Source of the DNA: JBDTVS01 sp040007095
Lineage (GTDB): Bacteria; Acidobacteriota; Vicinamibacteria; Vicinamibacterales; CAVVIG01
Reading direction: 5' to 3'
Length of the DNA stretch: 22,040 nt
Assembly: GCA_040007095.1 (NCBI GenBank)
Contig: JBDTVS010000175.1
Location: 1 to 22,040, forward strand
A program made the position numbers and the translations under genes. The notes beneath the pieces are model-generated. The model ran no database searches and was not told the DNA's origin. It worked only from the letters and a program-made list of their open reading frames with translations. Numbering within the stretch: position 1 is the first letter of the stretch; the number at the start of each line of letters is the position of its first letter. Below, one piece after another: positions 1 to 7,061 of this stretch.

Positions 1-15
1 GATGGTGGGCGGCGG

Positions 16-318
16 TCACGTTCCCAGCGGCGTGTTCGATATACCCGCACAGATTTTCAGCGAACGCCACGAGCCCCAGGCGAAGTGAAAGCCCGAGGGC
101 AGGCAGACGTAATTCTGCGTGCCGATAGCGTGGCCCACGAGAAAGAGCTCGTCGGGTGGGTCCACTTGAATGTTCCCGGGAACGTGAGGGGGTGTGAACT
201 TGTCCGCGTCGGCCGCCAGCGCCGGCGTGGCCGTGACGGCCATGCCGATGGCAGCGATACCGATTGTGCGCACCATGGGGCCAATCCCGTGCCGTCCCTT
301 CGTCTGTTCGTTCTTCAT
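16..318 (-). CDS. DUF3455-like secreted protein, short or frameshifted C-terminus
   Basis: The 100-aa product begins with a charged stretch and a hydrophobic segment (about residues 15-35) ending in ATPALAADA, a good Sec signal peptide with signal peptidase I cleavage after ALA. The mature part contains VPGNIQV, ELFLVGHAIGTQNYVCLPSG and FAWG, which match what I recall of the start of DUF3455 proteins (VPA-x-I-x-VP, LFLVAHA-GTQNY-CLP, FAW). Those proteins are usually about 150-200 aa, so this copy is short. It loses family resemblance right after FAWG, at a C-run (74-77, plus strand). One extra base there would open a frame that continues to the window edge, so a frameshift is possible but unproven. 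GAGG precedes the ATG by about 8 nt. Function of the family is unknown; it is exported. Confidence 0.55.
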   Translation of the reverse strand: MKNEQTKGRHGIGPMVRTIGIAAIGMAVTATPALAADADKFTPPHVPGNIQVDPPDELFLVGHAIGTQNYVCLPSGFHFAWGSWRSLKICAGISNTPLGT

Positions 319-755
319 ACATTTTCCTCGCTTTCAGGTTATGCGCAGGTCGTGTCCGAGATGGCTGCGACCCACCCCTGACAGAACTCAGCACTGATAC
401 GAACGTCTCACTCTTTTCAATCACCTCCGTCTTTCACTTCGCCATCAGGCGCAGTCGAATCACTCACTTGGCCGGTGTCTGGATACGGCCAGCGGTATTA
501 GCGCCGCCATCGAACTGCACATCGGCGAACCGCGATCCCGATTCAGCAATGGAACTGCTCAAGACGATAAATCATTCCCGCACCGTGTGCTCGAAGGGAT
601 CTGTCAGGCTTCGGTATGACCACACCCGTTGTTTCATGAGCGGCCGCAGATGTGGAGATCACAATTGAAGGCCTTATCTCAAGTCACGGAAGTGCCGGCC
701 ATCGATGCGCACATCACCCAGTATCGGTGCCATCGGCTGGTGGAACGAGCTGTGA
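319..755. other. Intergenic stretch with no recognisable gene
   Basis: About 440 nt between the DUF3455-like gene (reading leftwards) and the hydrolase remnant. Base composition is visibly less GC-rich than the central operon. Short open frames exist on both strands, but none has a recognisable motif or convincing start. It probably holds the promoter of the leftward gene and decayed sequence. I see no tRNA, terminator or repeat. Confidence 0.5.
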
Positions 756-1026
756 CGCCGCATGACCTCCGGGCCTGCGATGGCGGCCCTGCTCGACGCG
801 CCAGGCGTGGTCGACGTCAGCCGCTGCGCGCGGACGTCCGCGCGCCGACGCTCGCTGCACGCGCGGGGAGACGCGGCGGTGCCCGCCTCGGAGGGACGGC
901 TGCTGGCGACCGGCATTCCAGGGCGCAGTACGTGGAGCTCGATTCCGTCAATCACCTCCCGCTCGAGGACGAATCGGCGTGGCGGCGCTTCTGCGACGCC
1001 GGGCTCGATTGGTTGGAGATATCGAC
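756..1026 (+). pseudogene. Alpha/beta hydrolase C-terminal remnant, three frameshifts
   Basis: Read piecewise, this encodes the C-terminal third of an alpha/beta hydrolase of the type also fused to winged-helix or LuxR regulators. The pieces are MTSGPAMAALLDAPGVVDVS (from 762), then PLRADVRAPTL (about 822-855), then LHARGDAAVPASEGRLLATG (about 855-920), then AQYVELDSVNHLPLEDESAW and RRFCDAGLDWLEI (about 925-1015). RAPTLxLHARGD carries the late catalytic Asp region. DSVNHLPLEDE carries the catalytic His. Each frame change is explained by loss of one or two bases. No intact start is present and the N-terminal lid and nucleophile region are missing. The remnant sits next to the 3' end of the convergent regulator gene and is not expected to make a functional enzyme. 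Confidence 0.65.
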
Positions 1027-1138
1027 GGGCTCGGCCGGGTCAGCGGATTCGCCGTTTGCCGAGACTCGGCCTGTGGGTGGCGAATTTCCAAGTTGTGCGG
1101 ATCCCGGCGGGCGCCCGCATGCGCGGCAGGAAGTCGGC

Positions 1139-4132
1139 TTACGACAACTCGTCGATCAGCGCTCTCGCGTCTCGCAGATCCGTCGTGCCAGACCCTTCGG
1201 TGAAGGCGCTCGAGATCCGTGCGAGGCGATCCCGAGCTTCGTCCCTCTTTCCCTGGCGTCGATGAAGGCGAGCCAGGCTCATCGTCGCACGCAGCTCCCA
1301 CGATATGGCCTTCTGCTTCTGGGCAATCGCGATGGCCTGAAGAAAACAGCCTTCGGCCTGAAGAGCCATCCGCGGCCCGGCTTCAATCACCGCATCTCCA
1401 GGTCCAGCCGCCCGCGAGTGGCTCTTCGCTGGCCCGTTCCGCAGGAGCACGGCCTCGCCTTTCAGGCGATATAGCTCGGCCTGGTAGTATCGATCGCCAT
1501 TGCCGTCGGCCAAGGTCAACGCCTCCTCCAACACACGCAGTCCCTCCTCGGTCTCGCCCGCATGGCGCAGCCCGTCGGCCAACAGCGCCAAAAAGTGCGG
1601 ACGCAATACTTGAGTGCCTGTGGCTTGTTGGGCAGCCAGTCCCTGGCGCATTTGTGCAATGGCCTCGCTCCGTCCCTGCTCGAGCAGCGCCCAGCCCCGC
1701 GTCGTCGTCGCCATCGCTTCGTACAGCACCAGCCCGTGTTCACGGGAAATCGCGATAGAGGCCTCAGCGTAGTCTTGCGCCAGCCGTGCCTCCCGGCGCA
1801 GCTGATGAAGAATCGCGGCAAAGAACAAGGCGTGCGCCACTCCGTGAGGATCCGATAACCTGCGCGACAGGGCCAGGGCGTTCTGAATCTGGTCCAAAGC
1901 CTGATCGGGTTGTCCGAGACACCACATCGCCCAAGCAGCATGGCACTGCGCACCAACGCCCGCGTTCTGCGAGTAACGGAGCGCATCGTCGCGGTGACTC
2001 TCAGGATCGTAGAGCGAGAGGGCCTTCCCGAAGTGTTCGATGCCCGGAGTAAACTCACCCAAGTGGATGAGGGTGACCTCCATCGCAAGCTCGGCATAAG
2101 GCACGTGTCCTGCCTGGCGCAGGAAGTCCACGGCGATCACGCGAGTCTGACCGATCTCCGCCCTTAATAGATGAAACGTCCAGAGCCCCCAGAGCACTTG
2201 AGGCATTTCCGGCGCGTCGCCCAACTGCTGACACAGCTCCCGGGCTTTCATGTACACGTTCCCGACATCAGGCGCCCCATACCCCTGGGTCGCGATTAAC
2301 GGCACCCCGAGCGTGATGAGCAGTCCGAGTTCTTGCCGCGCGCGCACAGGAGTGTCCGGCACGCGCTCGATCAACTGCAGACCTCGGCGGGCGAGCCCGA
2401 TCGCTTCCTTGTACGCAAATCGGCGGATGGCGTTTTCCGAGGCCAGCCGAAGGTACTTCAGGGCGGGAATGTAGCCCGACCCGAGCTCGAAATGCATCGC
2501 CAGCTCGGCCGCGATCTCCCCGGCACGAGGGCCATAGAGTTGTTCGCTCGCCTCGCCTATTCGTCGGTGGATTCGAGCTCGCCTCGACGCCGGGACCCTT
2601 TCATACAGGACGTTCCGATACAAAGAATGGATGAATCTGAACCCGCTGACCGCTTCTCCGTTTGGAAGGACATGCACGCCGGAGTCCTGGATGAACTGAC
2701 GCCGGCGGGCGAGTTCATCGCAGCGCGCTTGCACCGAGGCTGGAGTCTCCTCCAGCCCAGCCACCACCGCAAGCGTTGTGAACTCGGCGCCGGCGACGCT
2801 CGCCGCCTCCAACGTCCGTTGGTCGTTCGCATCGAGATGCTCGATCTGCCGCTCGATCATCTGTTTGACGTTGTCGGGCACACCCACTTCAACGTTGTCG
2901 ATCTCCACTGCCAGGTCCCAGCGTCCGTTGTCGCGCCTGACGATCAACCCCTCTGCCACCAGGTAATCGACCACGTTGACCATGAATAACGAATTGCCGT
3001 CCGTTCGGTTGTGTATCAACCGCGCAAGTGCCACCGGAAATCCATTGGTGGGAAATCTGACGGAGAGATAGTCGCCCGTTGAACGTTCGCTGAGGCATTC
3101 AAGCGGCAACTCCTGGCAACACTGCTTGGACTGCAGTTCCTGCTTGACGGCCTTGAGCGGATGCCCGCTGACGATGACGTCCACGGGGCGATAGGTTCCG
3201 ATCAACAGAAGCCGGACGGGCTGCGTGTGCCTCGCGACGTACGAGATCAAGTCCAAGGTCGAATAGTCGCTCCAATGCAGGTCCTCCAAAATCAGCACCA
3301 GTGGCACGTCCGCCGCCAACGTCTCGAAGCTCTGGCCCATCTCCCGCAGCATGCGCTCCCGGGTCGCCCCGAAGACTTCCCGACTCAGCGACTCGCGATC
3401 GGACGGGCTCACCAGCGAAGGCATTTGCAGCAGCCACATCGGCGCGTGAGTGCGCAGCAGCGCGACCAAGTGCGGCTCCTCTCGTGCCAGCCGTCCGACG
3501 GCTTCGAGAATGGGCAGATAAGCCTCCCCCGTCCCATACTGTTCCAAACACTGCCCTCTGCCGATTCGAATGCCCCGAGAGGCGACCGTCCGCGCGAACG
3601 CGTCCACCACCGCGGTTTTGCCGATGCCTGCTTCACCGGTCACAAAGACGATCTGCCGCTCTCCTTTCAGCATTCGCTCGAGCCAGCCGTTCATTCGCGA
3701 CAGCGCTTGGTCGCGTCCGACAACGTCCTTCGGGAAGTCTGGCGTGTGCAGCGGTGAATCCGCGGCGGTGCTTCTGCTCTCCGTGGGCCGAACGACTGCC
3801 GGCGTGTGCCCGTCTTCGGCGGACACACCGATGAAGCGATAGCCTCGACGATGTGCGGTTTCAATGAAGCGCGGCGACCGCGGATCGTCGCCAAGCGCCT
3901 CGCGGATCTGGCGGACAACGACCTTGAGAACAGCATCACCGACAAAGGTCCCGGACCAGACCGCGGTGAGGAGAGCCTCTTTAGTAACGAGTTGGCCCGG
4001 GCGCTCGAGGAGATAGGCGAGTACGGCGAACGCCTTGGGTCTGAGCTTGATCGCCTGCGATCCCTTCCGCAGCAGCTCGTTGGCCACGTCGAGGCAGAAG
4101 GGATCGAACACGATGAGTTTGTCGTTCCCCAT
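1139..4132 (-). CDS. Winged-helix / AAA ATPase / TPR transcriptional regulator (CadC-like N-terminus)
   Basis: The 997-aa cytoplasmic product has three parts. Residues about 5-102 form an OmpR/PhoB/CadC-type winged helix: LRPKAFAVLAYLLERPGQLV, then the recognition-helix region VVVRQIREALGDD, then ETAHRRGYRF. Residues about 133-330 are an AAA_16-type ATPase with Walker A GEAGIGKT (166-173) and Walker B VLILED (279-284) followed by LHWSD. From about residue 530 to the end the protein is helical and TPR-like, typical of a ligand- or protein-sensing module. It is a one-component, ATP-dependent signalling regulator with no phosphoacceptor domain and no membrane segment. The ATG at 4132 is preceded by GAGGAAA at short spacing, and an in-frame stop lies seven codons upstream. 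It is transcribed away from the 4753-19845 operon and could regulate it, but that is only inferred from position. Confidence 0.88.
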   Translation of the reverse strand: MGNDKLIVFDPFCLDVANELLRKGSQAIKLRPKAFAVLAYLLERPGQLVTKEALLTAVWSGTFVGDAVLKVVVRQIREALGDDPRSPRFIETAHRRGYRFIGVSAEDGHTPAVVRPTESRSTAADSPLHTPDFPKDVVGRDQALSRMNGWLERMLKGERQIVFVTGEAGIGKTAVVDAFARTVASRGIRIGRGQCLEQYGTGEAYLPILEAVGRLAREEPHLVALLRTHAPMWLLQMPSLVSPSDRESLSREVFGATRERMLREMGQSFETLAADVPLVLILEDLHWSDYSTLDLISYVARHTQPVRLLLIGTYRPVDVIVSGHPLKAVKQELQSKQCCQELPLECLSERSTGDYLSVRFPTNGFPVALARLIHNRTDGNSLFMVNVVDYLVAEGLIVRRDNGRWDLAVEIDNVEVGVPDNVKQMIERQIEHLDANDQRTLEAASVAGAEFTTLAVVAGLEETPASVQARCDELARRRQFIQDSGVHVLPNGEAVSGFRFIHSLYRNVLYERVPASRRARIHRRIGEASEQLYGPRAGEIAAELAMHFELGSGYIPALKYLRLASENAIRRFAYKEAIGLARRGLQLIERVPDTPVRARQELGLLITLGVPLIATQGYGAPDVGNVYMKARELCQQLGDAPEMPQVLWGLWTFHLLRAEIGQTRVIAVDFLRQAGHVPYAELAMEVTLIHLGEFTPGIEHFGKALSLYDPESHRDDALRYSQNAGVGAQCHAAWAMWCLGQPDQALDQIQNALALSRRLSDPHGVAHALFFAAILHQLRREARLAQDYAEASIAISREHGLVLYEAMATTTRGWALLEQGRSEAIAQMRQGLAAQQATGTQVLRPHFLALLADGLRHAGETEEGLRVLEEALTLADGNGDRYYQAELYRLKGEAVLLRNGPAKSHSRAAGPGDAVIEAGPRMALQAEGCFLQAIAIAQKQKAISWELRATMSLARLHRRQGKRDEARDRLARISSAFTEGSGTTDLRDARALIDELS

Positions 4133-4274
4133 TTTCCTCGTCGAACGCTACTGCAGGTCTACGACAGGCGGCTGGCCCACGCGGGCTCGGGCTATTGTCC
4201 TTTTCTGGATCGGAAGATAGCAATACTGGGGGACCGGACCGCCGTGCGTGACGAGGTCTGCGGTCGCCGATCCC

Positions 4275-4571
4275 CTGCCCGTGATTCCTGAAAAGCTCGC
4301 TCGAGAAAGCGGCAATGGATGGGAACGGCTGGAACGAATCTACTGTGACGACAACCAGGATGGCACTGCTCGAGTTCTCGAACTGAACGATGTCACGTTG
4401 GATCGAAGCGCGGTCGTCTGCAGTAAGCACCTTCGCGAAGTCGTTTATCCGGTCGGCCAGGCGTGGTGTCTCGGCCGCTGAGGCACAACCAAGGGTCAGC
4501 GCAATCATGCCGATGGCCATGAGGCACGATGTGTGCCGAACGCGAGCCATGTTCCAGGATGGGACGAGCAT
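4275..4571 (-). pseudogene. TPM-domain exported protein, N-terminal stump
   Basis: The frame opens at 4571 (alternative ATG at 4550) with a basic start and the hydrophobic segment MAIGMIALTLGCASAAE, a signal peptide. RLADRINDFAKVLTADDRA, then IVQFENSSSAILVVVTVDSF and SIAAFSSELFRNHG follow. This order (R-N-D-a-x-L, then a helix, then I-x-V-V-T-V-x-S, then S-I-x-x-x-S-x-x-L-F) is the first two thirds of a TPM domain (TPM_phosphatase, Psb32/YgcG type). Similarity stops near 4275, before the domain's G-V-L-L strand and the usual C-terminal membrane part. The frame then drifts, with unrelated arginine-rich sequence, into the start of the regulator gene in another frame, ending at 3981. The stump therefore looks like a truncated gene rather than a functional short protein. 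Confidence 0.65.
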
Positions 4572-4739
4572 CGGTTCAGCATCCTCGACAAGGTACGGCG
4601 CGGTGTCAGGGCGAGGTCGCCGGTGCCGACAAGCCGAGTCGTCGTGAGGCGCGCGCCGCTCAGCATTGAAAGGTTTTCAGGCCGCTCGCCCTATCCAGCT
4701 GAGCAGCCGACTGCGCGGACACGGCAATCGACGCCGATC

Positions 4740-4746
4740 GGAAGGA
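4740..4746 (+). promoter_or_regulatory. Shine-Dalgarno site choosing the GTG start of the amidase gene
   Basis: GGAAGGA lies 6 nt before GTG at 4753. It favours this GTG over the TTG at 4666, which has no comparable site and would add 29 arginine-rich residues with no family resemblance. Confidence 0.75.
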
Positions 4747-4752
4747 ATTCTC

Positions 4753-7059
4753 GTGGCGAACGCGAACGCACTGAAAGAACGACTGTCGGGCGTCTACGAT
4801 GAGCAGCCGGCGCAGCAGGTGACGCCGCCGCTTGCGGCCGGCAAGGCCCTGCCCGGCGGGACGTTCGGCACGCGCATCACCGACGTGAAGACGATCGTCA
4901 TTCACGAAACGGACGGCTTTCCGCCGCGGAATCGCGCCGGCGAGTTCGTCGGCCGCTACATCGACCCGACCCACGAAAAGCGCGGGTTCGGACCGCAGTT
5001 CTACGTCAGCTCCGACGGGACGATCGCGCGACTCGTCGGAGAAGGCCTGATGACCTGGCATGCGACGTTCCTCAACAAGCAGTCGCTCGGCGTCGAGAAC
5101 GGACATCTCGACAATCGGAACTCGGTTGTGAAGGACGGCGTGGTGCTGGAATCGTGGCATCAGCTCTCGCCCGATGACGACACCGCCGTGCCCGGGCAGA
5201 AGCTGTACGCGCTGCGGCATCGATTCGACGAGCCGACCGAAGTGCTCTTCTGCTGGTTTCCGACGGCGGCGTACGCCGGCCCGAAAGGATCGAGCGGCGC
5301 TGAAACCGGGATGCTCTTCACGGAAGGCGAGTACCGATCGTTGGCCGCGCTGGCGCGCTACCTGGCAGAGAAATCTCTCGTACCGCGCAACTTCCCGCTG
5401 CTGCCATGGGCGACGCGTGAGGGCGAGCAGGACAACCCGCGGGCCATTCTTCTCTCGCCGCGGTTCCGCTCGATCGTGCTCGCCGACGAGCGGTTCGGAC
5501 CGATCGTGAACAAGCTCGCGACGCTCGGCTTCTCCGAGAGCACGTTCGATCCGGCCAACCTCAAGGACTTCCGCGATCGCTATCAGGCGGCGGTTGCGGC
5601 CCAGAACACCCTGCCTGCCGACGCCGCGTTTCAGCTGAGCCTCCAGTCGAACAAGCAGCTCAATCGCGCGTGGCTGAACCTGTTTCACGAGTACCGAGGG
5701 TTCCACGGCCACGGCTTCGCCGGTTCGATCACCCACCACGACGATCACACCACCTGCCCGGGCGCGCTCTTCGACTGGCACCGCTTCGCACGTGACGTGT
5801 GGGACTGGTGGTGGTATCCGTTCGACTTCGACAGCACGTTCACCGCAACCTCCACCCCGCGTCGCCCGTACAGCGGCGCTCCCGGCATCGACACGCCGCT
5901 CGTCGAGTACTACTTCGAGAACACTCCGACCGACGGCCGTCCCGATCCGTACGCGGTGCGCACGGGTCCGCCGTTTACACCGCTTGGCGGCGCCGGCATC
6001 TTCGGTGTCATCTCGAGCCCGAGCACGTTCGTCCTCGGGACCGGCGCGCCGATCTACGCGATGGCGAATGGCGAGCTCGTGGCGGCGCGGCTGATGCCGG
6101 CGGGCGCAGGCGTCAGCATGTCGTTCGCGCTGGTGCGCCACGACGTCTACCACGATCCCGACCTGACGAACGCGGCGGCGGTTCATGCCGGGCTCGGCCT
6201 CATGTACGAGCCGCCAGGGTGGGCACGCCTGGGCCGCATCAACTACGACACGCCGCCGACGACGGTGTACTCGCTGTACATGCACCTCGGCGGCATCGAT
6301 CAGATGAATTTCGATCGAGTGGCGGCGGGCAATCCCGACTGGCTCAACCGCGTCATCGTCCGGAAGAAGGAGTGCGATTTCTCGATCGACGCGACCGGGC
6401 AGCTCCACGCCTCGCTGCGTGCGATGCCGGCGGCCGACTTCACGCGGCCGGCGCCAGCGGCGGCCGGCCGGCCGACGTCGATCGAGCTCCTGGGAATGGA
6501 CCAGGAGCGGCTCGGCGCCTTCCTCGACGATCTGCGCCGCGGCGACGTGGCGACGGCGCCGATTCGCCACAGCGTGAACGACCGGTTCGGTCCCACACCG
6601 ATCACGGTGGCGCTCGGCGACTTCCTCGGCCTCGCCGGTGTCATCCGCATGTCCGGAGGCGAATCCACGCAGGGGATCTGCGTCGAGGTGTTCTCGCGTG
6701 ATCCCATCGATGCCTTCCGGGCCGGTCCCGACGTTCCGCGTCCTGCGAAACTGTACGTGAGCCAGTGGGCCCTTGATCCCACCGTCGCGCAGCGGTCCGC
6801 GCTGCAGGCGATCGGCGTCAACCCCGATCTCGTGCGATGGTGGAAAAAAGCAGCCGACAGCCAGCTCTGGGACGCCAACCGGCCGGTCTCGGCGAAGCTG
6901 CCGGGGGACGGGCAGGTCTACCACTATTTTCCACTCGACTTCCTCAAGTGGATCAACGACGTGACGTGGGCCAGCGAATGGCCGAAGTACCAGATGAAGA
7001 ATCTCGATGGAACCGATATGCAGCGGCCGTTGAAGCCGCGCTTCCGCAGGGTGTCGTAG
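4753..7059 (+). CDS. N-acetylmuramoyl-L-alanine amidase fused to a degenerate M23-like domain
   Basis: The 768-aa protein has no signal peptide. Residues about 44-345 form an Amidase_2 (T7-lysozyme/PGRP-type) domain. It shows TIVIHETDG with H51, GPQFYVSSDGTIARLV, TWHAT with H103, SLGVENGH (E115, H118) and ITHHDDHTTCPG (H328/H329, C335). H51, one of H328/H329 and C335 are the expected zinc ligands, so cleavage of the MurNAc-L-Ala amide bond is plausible. Residues about 405-655 resemble an M23/LytM barrel: GTGAPIYAMANGELVAAR, SLYMHLGG (H511) and VALGDFLGLAG. However, the HxxxD motif is absent and the usual HxH strand reads ESTQGICVEV (about 637-646), so the metal site appears lost. The last 110 residues are unassigned. 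It is the first gene of the operon, with 2 nt to the next start. Confidence 0.8.
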   Translation: MANANALKERLSGVYDEQPAQQVTPPLAAGKALPGGTFGTRITDVKTIVIHETDGFPPRNRAGEFVGRYIDPTHEKRGFGPQFYVSSDGTIARLVGEGLMTWHATFLNKQSLGVENGHLDNRNSVVKDGVVLESWHQLSPDDDTAVPGQKLYALRHRFDEPTEVLFCWFPTAAYAGPKGSSGAETGMLFTEGEYRSLAALARYLAEKSLVPRNFPLLPWATREGEQDNPRAILLSPRFRSIVLADERFGPIVNKLATLGFSESTFDPANLKDFRDRYQAAVAAQNTLPADAAFQLSLQSNKQLNRAWLNLFHEYRGFHGHGFAGSITHHDDHTTCPGALFDWHRFARDVWDWWWYPFDFDSTFTATSTPRRPYSGAPGIDTPLVEYYFENTPTDGRPDPYAVRTGPPFTPLGGAGIFGVISSPSTFVLGTGAPIYAMANGELVAARLMPAGAGVSMSFALVRHDVYHDPDLTNAAAVHAGLGLMYEPPGWARLGRINYDTPPTTVYSLYMHLGGIDQMNFDRVAAGNPDWLNRVIVRKKECDFSIDATGQLHASLRAMPAADFTRPAPAAAGRPTSIELLGMDQERLGAFLDDLRRGDVATAPIRHSVNDRFGPTPITVALGDFLGLAGVIRMSGGESTQGICVEVFSRDPIDAFRAGPDVPRPAKLYVSQWALDPTVAQRSALQAIGVNPDLVRWWKKAADSQLWDANRPVSAKLPGDGQVYHYFPLDFLKWINDVTWASEWPKYQMKNLDGTDMQRPLKPRFRRVS

Positions 7060-7061
7060 CC

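Noticed and set aside
629..761. N-terminal part of the hydrolase (MWRSQLKALSQ...)
   Set aside because: The string faintly recalls the region after the oxyanion loop of other hydrolases, but no HG or GxSxG motif accompanies it. The resemblance is too weak.
4666..4697. Possible promoter TTGAAA ... CTATCC before the operon
   Set aside because: The -10 candidate is poor and the spacing (19-20 nt) is too long. No pair in 4572-4752 is convincing.
4666..4752. TTG start that would lengthen the amidase by 29 residues
   Set aside because: The added part is arginine-rich with no family resemblance. GGAAGGA stands 6 nt before GTG 4753, a much better start.
4660..6924. 754-codon open frame on the minus strand opposite the amidase
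   Set aside because: Arginine/valine/glutamate-rich translation without any motif, a typical GC-rich shadow of the real gene, which shows clear amidase motifs.
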